64,000 nt of DNA, taken from contig CM068581.1 in the NCBI GenBank assembly GCA_035048485.1, positions 64,569,381-64,633,380 of the forward strand. The letters are read 5' to 3'. Below, piece by piece: positions 10,971-22,165 of this stretch; position 1 is the stretch's first letter, and each line of letters opens with the position of its first letter. The stretch is from Pteria penguin. Taxonomy: Eukaryota > Mollusca > Bivalvia > Pterioida > Pteriidae. The position numbers and the translations under genes were made by a program. The notes beneath the pieces are model-generated. The model worked only from the letters and a program-made list of their open reading frames with translations, did no database searches and was not told where the DNA came from.

Positions 10971-12700
10971 ATTAACTTTACTATAGAAACTAGTAGTATA
11001 AAGACCTATATGCAATTAAAGTAGTGTTTGCATATCATTTGTTGAGTTTACCTTATATTAGAATGTGCTTTATAAACAAAATAAAATTATAGAAGGATGT
11101 GTGTTAATGGCATATATTGTATTTCTAACAAGCATTTATTGGCGAGAAAAAAGTCAAGAAAATAAATAATCTGTCCCAGGATATTAAGGATATAAATATT
11201 CTATCATTCAAAGATCTGAATATAAATAATCTGACTCTACCAAATTTGCAGCCCCCCCCCTTTTCAGAATCAAATGGTCGTCCCCTTATTACGTCATATG
11301 AGATAGACAGACGAACAGACAGACAGGCGACATCACCATATCATAATATATCCCATATACAGGCGTATAAAAAAAGAAAAACAATGAAACGATATGATTG
11401 TATAAAACACTATTGATGTAATAATAATGATTATAGTAATGATTGTGTGTTGTGTAAAACGAAAGAATATAGTACATTGATGTAAAATCAGGAATAGGTA
11501 GGTGATATGTGACAGTGTGACTAACAAATAAAAACCCTGGTGCTGAAAATCAAGACGTGAGACCTGTTGAGACCGAAAGTATATTCAGGGGTAAACTATA
11601 CCTACAAGTACATTCACTTCTTACAGTCTGTCCCTGACACATAACATATATATATACATCATTGTGCAAAATTCAGTACGTGTAGTCATGAAGATTTGGA
11701 GTGTTATAATCCAGAAATTTAATTTGTCTTTAAATTATCATTGAAGAGCACATATGCGTATTAGAAATAAGAATGATTAGGAACATATGCTTAATACGAA
11801 AGTAACCGGTGTCATGTGATGTTGACATTAACAACAATGTACCACAGCGGACATTCAATGACCCCTGAAATTCAGAGTGGAGACAAGGAGAAGGAGAAAG
11901 AATGCCCCTATATACAGAGGAAACTCAGCACTATATATTTAAATGAATGTGAACCAAAACTGTGGAAAAAAGTGTCGCACAAGAAAATTATTAAAATACT
12001 TTAGTCAAACCTTTTAGTCCCTTATTAACTGTATCATATTGCCCTATGAGCATTTCATCTTGACTGCCACATGAAGTATAACGTTGAACTTTTAAGTACA
12101 CTTCGAATTGGAAGAAGAAAGAAGAGGAAACCTCCGCGGGGAATTTCTCTACGAGCTCCACATTGCAATGAGAATAAATGTGATATTAATGCAAAAAGAG
12201 AAAGTAAATGATGTCACAAACACTATTTCTGTGTAAATATTATAATTTGACTGAAACAATTTTGTAAATTTCACATACTCATAGTTTAAACAGATAATTT
12301 CGTTAGAAAATTTCACCGCAAAAGATGATTTTGTTCCTATTAATTTATTAATGAAATATCATCATAAAATGTCTTATTTTATATCAAAACTTGAAAAGTG
12401 AAATGAAATCTACGACAATCAACTGGAAACGATTCAATGAAATATAATATGTTGATGAAATAGTAACAAATTCAGTCTATTGCTAGTATAAGTATTCTCT
12501 CAAACAAGACGATGAACTGTCGTTTTATATTTAGGTTTTCTGTTTCCTGATAAAATGTCATGTACTGACTAATAATTGAATGAAAATACCGTGTTTGAAT
12601 TTTACAATTTCAACGATGATTTAAGTCTAATTATTATCGTTTGTCGTTGAATATTATCTTTTAATTACATATTGCAGTGGGAAAATTGTCATGAGATTTA
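10971..12700. other. Intergenic stretch, nothing recognised
   Basis: AT-rich DNA between the B1 and A2 MSP-like genes. Short frames only; no cysteine-rich exon was found here. Confidence 0.35.
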
Positions 12701-12726
12701 CGTAATGAGAAATTGAATTGCTCAAT

Positions 12727-12734
12727 TATAAAAG
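12727..12734 (+). promoter_or_regulatory. TATA-like box upstream of MSP-A2
   Basis: TATAAAAG lies about 200 bp before the chosen start codon of MSP-A2. The position allows a 5' untranslated region of about 175 nt. Inference from motif only. Confidence 0.35.
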
Positions 12735-12934
12735 GTTGCATCAAATTCCATTTTCTATATCAAAGTTCTAGGCGTTAAAGTTCTAAATGTTCAATTTGCT
12801 TAATTATGAAATTACCAGTAATGTACGTCACATATAATAAGATAATTGAAACTATACTTTTAATTACATTATTTTACATGGGAATATATATTGAGAATAT
12901 TCTATTTTTTACCATTCACATTCGCAACGCCAAG

Positions 12935-14541
12935 ATGTTGAAAGTGATATTGATAACATGCTTAGTGTTGGCTTGTATGATTCATACCACTCACGGTAGT
13001 TGTTTCAGAAGACAAGGTAGAATTCAGCCTATTCATATCTCTTTTTAAAAATCTTCACATCTTATTCAAAGAATTGTATATTTAGTTGAAAACATTTAAT
13101 CATTCAACTTTTAAAATTGCAACGATGATAGAGTATGTAAATTACGTCAAGAAGTCATTGACATTTTATGGCGTAACACTCACTATTTAAGCACGCCATA
13201 CATCCATCCTTGAAAATCAGAATAAAACCATGTCATTGGGAAGAGTAAGTACCTTCCTTTAAGTAAACTGCACCCGTCAGTAATGTTTATACACTTCATA
13301 AATATTGACTGTATAGTTAGTATTACAATGACACTTTAAGGATATGATATGAAAATATTTTATCATTCAAAGGTTGTCGGCTTAATGGAGCGGTATTACG
13401 TCGTGGAGAGCAGAATAGAAAACTTCCCGGATGCATGACGTGTTCATGCTCAAATAACAATGTCCTCTCCTGTTGCAGGTAAGTTACTACTAGAAAGCGT
13501 TTAGAAGATACAACTAAAGGTGTGATGAGGGTCTTTTCGGAGTATTTCAGTACATATTCATTTATGTATTTCGGAATATTTATTATTATAATTATTATTA
13601 TAATTATTATTAATATCATTATATATATTATAAACTGTAAACTGTAAATTAACTGTGTCCATGCATATTCCTCTTTATATTTTATTTGATATTTGTCTTA
13701 AATGTTATTAGATTTCTTTTCCTGATTCCTACATGTACTTCTGTTTTTGTTTTCCTGTTTCTTACTTCTATGGCTGCATACACTTATGGCATCATAGCGT
13801 GTGTGACCGGTCGGCAGGAAATGCTAATTTCTCGGATCAGATCAGTATCTCAGATTTTTACTGATGTTATTTTGCATGACATTTCTTCACAGTGTTCGTT
13901 CACATTCATTAATATATACAGTGTGACCGGTCGGCAGGAAATGCTAATTTCTCGGATCAGATCAGTATCTCAGATTTTTACTGATGTTATTTTGCATGAC
14001 ACTTTCTTCACAGTGTTCGTTCACATTCATTAATATATACAGTGTGACCGGTCGGCAGGAAATGCTAATTTCTCGGATCAGATCAGTATCTCAGATTTTT
14101 ACTGAGGTTATTTTGCATGACACTTTCTTCACAGTGTTCGTTCACATTCATTAATATATACAGTGCTGTGTTGCATTTGTTTCTTCTATATAAAAGGGTA
14201 TTCGTGGCGGGTGTGGCTAGCCATTCAGGAGACGCTTTTTCTTTCCGTTCACCTTGTTTCACCTCTGAGTTTCAGGGGTCGTGAATGTCCGCTGTGGTAC
14301 AATGTAGTTAGTGTCTGTCACCTGACACCAGTTACTTTTGCACAAATGCCGAAAACATCCGATATTCAATAAAAGTATATAAATATAACGTATAGTATTT
14401 TAAATTCATTTTAGTAACAAACAAAGCTTCAGAGGCAATTACCCTGGATGCAGGGTTGTCACAATGAGGGACGGATGTACCAGATTAGTTTCATTACGAG
14501 GAGGACCATGCAGAGCTAGAAGAATATCTGCTGTTGTCTAA
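12935..14541 (+). CDS. Beta-microseminoprotein-like secreted peptide MSP-A2
   Basis: Exon 1 (12935-13016) encodes signal peptide MLKVILITCLVLACMIHTTH and the mature start GSCFRRQ, phase 1. Exon 2 (13373-13478) encodes GCRLNG, LPGCMTCSC and the CC pair, phase 2. Exon 3 (14415-14541) encodes NYPGCRVV, RDGC and GGPCRARR, ending ISAVV-stop. The product is 104 residues with the ten-cysteine MSP pattern. An in-frame upstream ATG at 12806 exists, but MLKV gives a clean signal peptide. Short exon 1 and LPGCxxCxC ally it with MSP-A1 and set it apart from B1 and B2. A poly(A) signal AATAAA lies at 14600. Intron 2 contains a three-unit 121-bp tandem repeat. Its basic C-terminal third (many Arg) is unlike the lysine/acidic end of the B type. 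Confidence 0.82.
13801..14162 (+). repeat. Tandem repeat, 3 x about 121 bp, in intron 2 of MSP-A2
   Basis: Units start at 13801, 13921 and 14042, each beginning GTGTGACCGGTCGGCAGGAA and ending in ATTAATATATACA. They are nearly identical: one T indel near CATTTCTTC and one T-to-G change in GATGTT. The end of the unit continues into a dispersed tail at 14163-14300 that is also found at 29.74-29.93 kb. Confidence 0.93.
14163..14300 (+). repeat. Dispersed repeat family T (GGTGTGGCTAGCC tail)
   Basis: Contains TTGCATTTGTTTC, GGGTGTGGCTAGCCATTCAG, GGAGACGC and TTTCAGGGGTC. Related sequence occurs at 29.74-29.93 kb and 47.43-47.50 kb. It resembles the reverse-complemented 3' tail of the Penelope-like copies (GGGTGTTGCTAGC, GGAGATGCTCACTC). 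It may therefore mark old 3' ends of that element class; this is inference. Confidence 0.55.
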
Positions 14542-14599
14542 TGAAATACATACAGACATACATCAAGAAAAAATACTTTTAATGTGGAGTTTTTTTAGC

Positions 14600-14605
14600 A
14601 ATAAA
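14600..14605 (+). terminator. Poly(A) signal of MSP-A2
   Basis: AATAAA 59 nt after the MSP-A2 stop codon, followed by T/G-rich sequence (GTGTTTTATTTATCTG). This is a plausible cleavage and polyadenylation signal. Confidence 0.5.
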
Positions 14606-14811
14606 ACTGACTCTGCTGCAGTGTTTTATTTATCTGTAAAATGAGACAGTGAGAGATAACATACAAATTTCAATTATCTAGAAATAAACTGAAATGGTAC
14701 ACATTTATAGTCAAGCAAGTTTATTTTGATAATGATATTAAATTTTATCGATGATTCAGTCGTTGAAAGATTGTTTGATATATTGACTGCTTTTTATCCT
14801 GTACCTGCTGA

Positions 14812-15075
14812 AAAAAAAAACAAGTTGTTTGTAAAACACGTATGTCCTCGGCGGCAACAAAGTCCAAAAAGTTATTTTTAGCGTGAAGGTCATTGTCAAG
14901 GTCAAAAAGTCATCAACCTGGATGTCATTTAAAAGGGTTTTATTCGTTGAGTACCCATGTGAAATATGAAGTCTCTATCCCTCACAGTTCAAAAGTTATG
15001 CCCAAGGTTAAAGTTGACAATAGATACACAAACAAACAGACAGGACAAAAACAATATGCCCGATCTATTGTTCCA
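14812..15075 (+). mobile_element. Non-autonomous repeat family F, plus copy
   Basis: Begins AACAAGTTGTTTGTAAAACA and GGCGGCAACAAAGTCCAAAA. It continues with AAGGTCATTGTCAAGGTCAA, CTATCCCTCAC-GTTCAAAA and AAGTTGACAATAGA. The same sequence occurs inverted at 21.75-22.15 kb, with ATGCCCCCGGCGGCAACAAA at its end. It has no coding role; the short frames in it (14893-15232) are passengers. Confidence 0.75.
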
Positions 15076-15568
15076 GTACAGTAATATATCCACATCCACT
15101 GTAATTGCCCGAGATAAAGCTTTCAAGACATATGTCGTTTATTTCTGTTTGAATAACACTGATCGGTCATGCCATAACGCACCATATTTGATTCGCTTTT
15201 CAGCACAAAAAAGAGGTTTGGCAGACTTTTGATTGTTATGCTTATGACGTCATCAATGAAATGGACAACTTGAGTGACGTCATCAAAGTCGTATTTTGCG
15301 CGAAATGCTTGACATTCGATGGAAGTATGTTATTTGGGATAAACGTTACGTTGTCGTGGCACACCAGCTGTTTCTTTCGATATATATATACCTTCCGAAA
15401 TGATTAACTGATGCGTTTTATAAATAGGAAATGGAGGTTTCCAGTATGATAGTTGTATTGTATAACAAATGTATTATTACGAGAATCACAACATACAATC
15501 CAAGATAAGATTCGGAGGCCAATAATATATGATTATTCTAAGAGGTCAATGCCTTCAGTTCGCTATCT

Positions 15569-15574
15569 TATAAA
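15569..15574 (+). promoter_or_regulatory. TATA-like box of MSP-B2
   Basis: TATAAA 47 bp before the MSP-B2 ATG. The spacing would allow a 5' untranslated region of about 20 nt. Inference from motif and position. Confidence 0.4.
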
Positions 15575-15620
15575 TGTTTGACATTTGTCTCCATATTCCA
15601 ACTAGATAAGGATACGAAGT

Positions 15621-18600
15621 ATGACGAGTAGAACGAACAATATGTTCTTCTTGGGAATACTATGTATTCTGTTAACAATTTTTCATGAAAGTCAAGGCGC
15701 ATGTCACCAAATACCACCTCATCCAGATCAAGGGCACCCAACCAGTAGGTGAAAATGATGAATACGGGGGTTTTTTTTCTTTTGTTTAGAATCTACGTTA
15801 TTCAATAGACACATGCTCTGTTCTTTCGTAGCATTGAAAACAATAATCGTATTCAATCCTCATTCGAGTCAGTTGAGATCATAAACGCCATTGTTTAGTC
15901 ATCAGAGGGACTGATTTTTCCCTTGTCGTTTCAAAACAAAATATCAACATTAACATCCCGACTGTCACATGGTGTCACCCATTGAACATATATCCGCGGT
16001 CAAGTATTCTAACGCAAATTTTATGCGTTATTTCTCTCGTCATATTTATTGCATAGTTTTACAGAGGATTCATGTATAGTTAAAGCAAGTATTGGCTATA
16101 AGATAAAGCTTCCACGTATTAAACATATAGGTAATTGAATATTTTAACATTGTAATAATGTAATATATACCGACATAGGACATTGATAACACCAGGTCTG
16201 TGTAAAATGGTTGCTTTCTTGTCGACTTTATTTGGGGAATAAATGCAATTCCGATGCTAGAATTGGCAAAAGTATTTAAATGACGTGTCCAGTAACAGAA
16301 ATGATGTATTAAAATCATTTCACTATAATTTGATGAAAATTGTTAAAGCTATAATTTTCTTATATGAAGAAATTTTATACATAAATGCTGATAATATTAA
16401 CTTATTTTTAGTATGATTCGATTTCTAGACTATAGATACTTAAACTTATCATATATGATCATTTTAAATAACATTCACTTAATATTCAATTGTAAATGCT
16501 AGGACCAAACCCGATAATGTTGGCCAAAACCCGCTGAGAATTGGAAATTTCACAATTCATACATACAAAATATATGACTGCTTCTTTATAGCTGTAACTA
16601 ATACAAAAGGGGTCGTTTTTTTGTAGCTTAAGCACCATTTCATTCCTTTAATTTTTAGGGTAAAAACAAATAGCTTTGAAAGATTACTAAAAATTGGAAA
16701 AGTTAGCATACACTTTTGTGAGCCCATAATCATGTTTACGTCAGAAAGAATTTGAAAGTAGAAGAAATTCTTAAAAATTTCATAAATGCCACTATTTCGG
16801 TTTAAAATTGGTGGTTTTGCCCTGAACTCCTAAATGCCTAAAGATATTTATCTTTTAAAATTAGAACTTTTGTTTGAGTCCCCCCCCCCTAAAAAAAACA
16901 AACAAAAAAACAAATTGCCAGTTTGCCCCAAAACATTAAATAAATTAGACTATTTGTGTTTAGACTTTTATTATTGATTTTTATGATATTTTTTATACAA
17001 GTATGCGTATAAACATATCACGTTGTGGTGTTTTTCTAATTTTTATCTATTAGTATTTATTTTTCTCTTTTACAAATTCAAAATTAGCAAAATATACAAT
17101 TATACAGATAAATTATTCTGTGAGTATACATGGATAGCTAAATTACATTCTATGTCTACCTGAGATGGTGGCACAAAACTATGGATATATAGAACGGCAT
17201 AGTTAAAAAAAATTAAACGTCACGCAGGTAAAGTGTTAAAGGTGAACACATTCATCTCCCTAATTATCTTCCACCTATCTGACCACCTACCTACATGTAC
17301 CTGTCTTTGTCCACTGTACAGCGGCGGGACGATGCCACTAACGAAATGAGTAGAATTTCCTATGATCTTCTGAATTTTAAAAGAAAACCAATTCATCTTT
17401 CAGCTTGTACATACAAGCATGCAATCATAGATATTGGAACTACGAAAACAGTTGATTGCGAAGACTGCTCATGTTATCATGATGGCACTCTCGGGTGCTG
17501 TAGGTAAGTATACAGAAGCTATTATCACGCCTCAGACAAAATATTTTTGGAATCTAATTGGGCAGATCTTGGTCACATGACGCCGTGAAAAAAAACCGTG
17601 ACATTTGTGAAAATCCGTATTGGGCAAGTATTTTATTGTCGGGTTCGAGCTGCTGCGGTACCATTCCACCTGTTACAAGACACAAGATGATTTAGGCAAA
17701 CGACATCGACGCAAATCGACGAGAAAAGGCTTAAAGTGAATTGAGAGAATACACTTCGATGTAATGCAAAAGCAGTAAAATATTACTTACAGTTAAAGGT
17801 CTTCGAGGTGATAAATTCTTTACACAGTTAGTTAATGGCCTGATACGAAAAAACAAAATTCATGATGTGAAAAGAAATCTTGTATCGGCTTCGCCTCGCC
17901 CGATACTGGTTTTCTTTTCACATCATGTATTTTTCCGTATCACATCACTAACTGTGTAACTTATAGTAAACTTTAGCTCCGATCATTGCAAAACCAAAAA
18001 CTCTTGTACTGAGTCACGAGTCTTGTACTGAGTCTTTCTACAATCTCTCGCAGGCGAGTTGGACTCTATCAAGGGCTTTATTTAAACTGTTTGACAGACA
18101 GGTCAGGGATCTTAGTTTGTTTTCATATTGCCGGAGTACGATTGGTTCATAGTGAAGTCACTTTATAGATTTTGGTATTAAAATCTCATTCCATAATAAT
18201 ATTCGTGTACAAATGACCTCAGCTCACCTTCAGTAGTCTGTTGATCCTTCACCTCTGTGTGAATGATTCTTAATAAATTTCCTTGACTGTACTGTGTTTG
18301 TAGTGAGTTGCAAGGTGCGGTCATAAACCGGTTAACCACCAAAACTGAGTAAGGATTCTCACCTCAGTTTACCGTGCTTAGCCTATAATACAACTGCATT
18401 ACCTAGTATTTTTATGTGTTTATTCTGCATGCCTGTGGAGATTTGTCAGTGATCGGTCTAAGTTATCTCTTTTTCCCTGTCTTTTATCTTATTTTCAGAC
18501 ATACAGCTGTATTCAAAGATTTTTTGTCCCAATGCCAACGATCTATGATTTTTTTTTTTATTCAACATGAATTTAGGTTGATTAATACTATGAAAAATTT

Positions 18601-20244
18601 GAAGATACCCAAAGCTCTCATATTCTGGCAAATAGCGATATTAACACACTTTATAATATCATTTTTACCTGAGCTAAATTGATTGTTTTCCTTAAAGGGA
18701 TATATAATTTTCATATTTAATAAAGAACATTTCCGACACAAAATAAAACTGACCCTTCTAAGTTCATTACTGCACATTCTTGTGGTTATATATTATTCAC
18801 CGTTTATTCACTGTATTCATGTTTGGTTACAATGCATGACTAATATATTACTTCAGACGTTATTTAATAAATATTGAACATATATACCTTTAAATTTAGT
18901 GCACCATATGCGCATTTCGACAACTTATGTCTCTTCAGTGATGCTCGTGGCCAAATGATTGGAATTCTCAAAATATATAAATATTTGAAGAGCAGTGTAG
19001 AAACCAAAATGACCGAAAAGTGAACCAAACAATCTATCTAAGTGCAGAGCTATGCATGAGGGAGATATTCCTTAGTTTTAGAGTGATTTACCTGATTTGA
19101 TGACTGAAAATTTGAAGTATATATTTCATGTCAGTACAAAAGCACTGAAAACTAGACTTATGATGCCCTCGGGGACTATCAGTCCACCAGCAGTGACACC
19201 GGCCTAGTGGTTATAATAAATATAGAACATATATATATACCTTTAAATTTATGCCCCATAACATTATTGTCAATCAATCGTATTGTCAATCAACCGTTTT
19301 TATTTGTGTTTTATTCTGACCATGCATTTTATAAATTGGCCATCTCCCAGTTTATTCATGATTACTTTCAATCCGTTCAATGTACAATTTTCTACGAATA
19401 ATTTATATTGCGCATGCCAACTCTAGTTATTTCTGTTCATTGTTGTAGGACTATAGAAATTCATGTATCAAGTGATAAAAAATGATGTTTCTGATATCCT
19501 CTCAATATTACTTCATAATATTTATGTACGTCATTCATTATTATAGAAGCCGGTGTGGCCTAATGGATAAGCTACTCGGCTTGTAATCGAGAAGTCCCAA
19601 GTTCGACTCCCGCCTTGGGCCCACCGGTGTTCTGTCTTTCTGATAAGACAGTAAAAACTGAGGTTCCGGTTCACGATAGGCGTGGCACGTACTTCGGGTG
19701 GGTCCGTTGAAATGGTGTAAATTTGAATGCAATGCATCAGGCAGATGCCGTCACCATATACGTGAAATATTCGCAGAGTAGCGTAAAACAATAATCAGTC
19801 AATTCTTATATATATAGATTGCTTTTTTAATGTATGGAGGAATTGAATAGTCTATACTTCTGTGAAATTTACATTTTCCCCCTTTTTTAAATTATAAACA
19901 TTTATAGGCTTTGAACAATACAACAGGAGAAGGCCTCGCTTGCACATATATTGTCATATCGTTTTTGTTGTAAAAAATAAAGAAACAGTCAATAAAGATA
20001 AGTAATTTCTTGTTAATTGGTACTTTCCAAAAACAATGAATTTTGAGTAAAGTTTTCGTACATACTACAAATAGAACAAAGTTCCTTAGATTAAAACCAT
20101 ACATTGTATTTCAGTGCTGGGTTTTACATCGCCAGTGCCCCTTCACACTGTAAGATAGTAAAGGATGGATGTTCAGAAAAAGCAGTAGAAAAAGCTGATG
20201 GAATTACCCCATGCGTTGGTAATATTGTTGCCATAGGAAAATAA
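15621..20244 (+). CDS. Beta-microseminoprotein-like secreted peptide MSP-B2
   Basis: Exon 1 (15621-15744) encodes MTSRTNNMFFLGILCILLTI as signal peptide, then GACHQ and a PDQGHPT loop, phase 1. Exon 2 (17404-17503) encodes TCTYKH, DCEDCSC and the CC pair, phase 2. Exon 3 (20115-20244) encodes SHCKIVKDGC and TPCVGN and ends VAIGK-stop. The product is 117 residues with ten mature cysteines in the MSP order. It pairs with MSP-B1 (long exon 1 with PDxG, DCExCSC, AIGK end). An AATAAA overlaps the stop codon, as in MSP-B1. Introns are large (1.7 and 2.6 kb) because they hold a MITE, family D and a SINE. Function in molluscs is unknown; it is secreted by inference. Confidence 0.82.
17818..17966. mobile_element. 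MITE-like inverted repeat in intron 2 of MSP-B2
   Basis: The left arm (TTACACAGTTAGTTAATGGC, then CTGATACGAAAAAAC and CATGATGTGAAAAGAAA) pairs with the right arm reversed (GTTACACAGTTAGTGATGTG, ATACGGAAAAATAC, ATGATGTGAAAAGAAAA). The centre holds a short palindrome around GTATCGGCTTCGCC. Total length is about 150 bp with no open frame. Confidence 0.7.
18900..19200 (+). repeat. Dispersed repeat family E, plus copy
   Basis: Contains GCGCATTTCGACAACTTATG, TCAGTGATGCTCGTGGCC, AAATATTTGAAGAGCAGTG, GAGCTATGCATGAGGGAG and GATGCCCTCGGGGACTATCA. An inverted copy lies at 27.00-27.30 kb and shorter pieces at 5.28-5.37, 27.36-27.45 and 49.28-49.42 kb. Non-coding, probably a non-autonomous transposon. 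Confidence 0.7.
19549..19800 (+). mobile_element. tRNA-derived SINE, family 1, best copy
   Basis: The tRNA-like head has A box TGGCCTAATGG and B box AGTTCGACTCCC. The body has GATAAGACAGTAAAAAC, GGCGTGGCACGT, TTCGGGTGGGTCCGTTG and GCATCAGGCAGATGCCG, then a tail ending GTAAAACAATAATCAGTC. It inserted in intron 2 of MSP-B2. The two frames that run through it on the minus strand are not genes. Confidence 0.85.
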
Positions 20245-20421
20245 ACCAATGACACAAATATGTAATATATTTTCCTTATTGTTATCATACTTTTTTCAGC
20301 TTAGTCCAGGTGCCGTCTATGTGCACTCTAGAAGTGTTCAAGGGATGGATTTATCGTAGTTCAGATACTTTTGAAAAGTTGTCCTAAGCACTATACTTTT
20401 TATACTATATATATATAAAGC

Positions 20422-20880
20422 ACAAATAGAATCAGTGAAACACCTGGGAGTACTATGGACCTTGGATCTCCGAAGAAATACCTGTAGAAAATAAAGACAA
20501 ATTAGACAAACATATAAAGCACAAAGACACTACAGCTAACAAGGCACCCCATATTTCACTTATATTCGTTCCCCGTCTGGGACTTGAACCCACGACCTAT
20601 GGTACCGAATCACCTAGCTGTCATGCATCCGACCCTCTAACCGACTGAGATACCCGAGCTCCACAAAAATGGAGCTTTAATAGCCAATCATTAGCTAATC
20701 GCATGCATGACAACACGGCCGCGGAAAGTGAAGGGATTTACCCGACGTAAACGCAGGCGGATCCTCTGAGAGAATACATCACTGAAAGAGAAATAAACAT
20801 ATAAAGCACATATAGAATCAGTGAAACACCTGGGAGTACTATGGACCTTGGATCTCCGAAGAATTACCTGTAGAAAATAT
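20422..20880. repeat. Pair of about 70-bp direct repeats flanking a tRNA-like segment
   Basis: The block ATAGAATCAGTGAAACACCT, then GGGAGTACTATGGACCTTGG and ATCTCCGAAGAA, occurs at about 20428-20490 and again at about 20813-20878, in the same orientation and 385 bp apart. Between them lies a tRNA-like sequence on the minus strand. It could be a tandem duplication or solo-terminal-repeat structure. Confidence 0.75.
20570..20666 (-). mobile_element. tRNA-like sequence (SINE head or tRNA pseudogene)
   Basis: On the minus strand it has an A-box-like GTATCTCAGTCGGTTAGAGG and a B box GGGTTCAAGTCCC, about 50 nt apart. The intervening region is too long and unpaired for a normal tRNA and the acceptor stem does not close. 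Most likely a SINE head. Confidence 0.55.
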
Positions 20881-21754
20881 AATTCTGACATTTGATCTAC
20901 AGACTGAACTTTCGTTATTTTTGCCTTGTCCAGTTCTTCCAAATTTTGGGAAATCTGTCCAAGCTTAAAACATCTGAACGCCTCATTCTGAATGTTTAAA
21001 GCAATTGATTATGCAGTTTCAAAAACTTTGAAAGCTCTCCAGTCATTTATTATGTCAGCAACATACTGGTTGATCAAAGTTTTAGGTACCTCTATATTTT
21101 TGAAAGCAGAATTCTAAAGCTTGTCATCACATAAAATTTAATTTAAAAGATTTTAACATTTTTTTGGACCTTTCTATCATCAGCTTAGCCAATTAATACA
21201 TTATGATGTTCGTAATCTATATTCTAAGTTTCGTACTTTTCGTCCTCTTCATCATCCAGTTTATCAGTTTCCAAATATGGAATTTTTTTTCATCACAGTC
21301 CTGGTAAGAGGTAAGAACCATACAATCCAGTGCGTGTATAGAATTAGGATTTTAAACATCAGAATTATTTCTCATTAATTAAATATTGACTACACATTGC
21401 AAATAAAATTATTTACTTTTAATGTATATATGATATCAAAGAAGTGGAGGGATGTGAAATATCGATCTTAAAGATTTTGAACTGTTCTGTTGCAATCCAT
21501 GTCAATAAATTATCATTAACTATTTCCACATGCCATGTAATTCATCAAAATTTCGCATGCCTCTTCAGAAATTTTGTGAAACATAATTACATGCATATTC
21601 CACCAGGAATAACTTTTAACTGGTGATGTATTTCAGGTGAGTTTTAATAAAAATACACTGTAAATCATGGTACAGATCAATCGTAATGTGGAACATGGTT
21701 ACAATACCAAATTGCCGGGATATTTTCATAATATTTTTGCCCCAAGATCGATAG

Positions 21755-22160
21755 ATCGGGTACATATTAATTGTGTCCTGTCTTTCTGTTTGTCTATCTT
21801 TTCGTTTGTTTGTCTGTTGTCAACATTAACCATGGCTATAACTTTTGAACCGTGAGGGATAGAGACTTTATATTTGACATGTATATCCAACTAAAGAAGC
21901 CCTTTCAGACTACTTTTGTCCTGTCTGTCTGTCTGTTTGTTTTTCTATTGTCAACTTCAACCTTTTCCATAACTTTTGAACCGTGAGGGATAGAAACTTA
22001 ACCATATTTGACATGCGTACTCAGCCAATGAGGTCCTTTCAAATGACACCAAGGTTGATTACCTTTTGACCTTGACAATGACCTTTACGCTTAAAGTAAC
22101 TTTTTGGACTTTGTTGCCGCCGGGGGCATTAGTATTTCACAAACACAGCTTGTTTGATTT
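21755..22160 (-). mobile_element. Non-autonomous repeat family F, minus copy
   Basis: Inverted copy of 14.81-15.07 kb. It contains two tandem versions of the CTTTTGAACCGTGAGGGATA unit and ends TTTTTGGACTTTGTTGCCGC-CGGGGGCATTAGTATTTCAC. The frame at 21667-21855 runs through it and is not a gene. Confidence 0.75.
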
Positions 22161-22165
22161 TTAAA

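Noticed and set aside
19553..19628. Functional tRNA gene
   Set aside because: A and B boxes are present but the cloverleaf does not close and the same head recurs in several diverged copies with a common SINE body.
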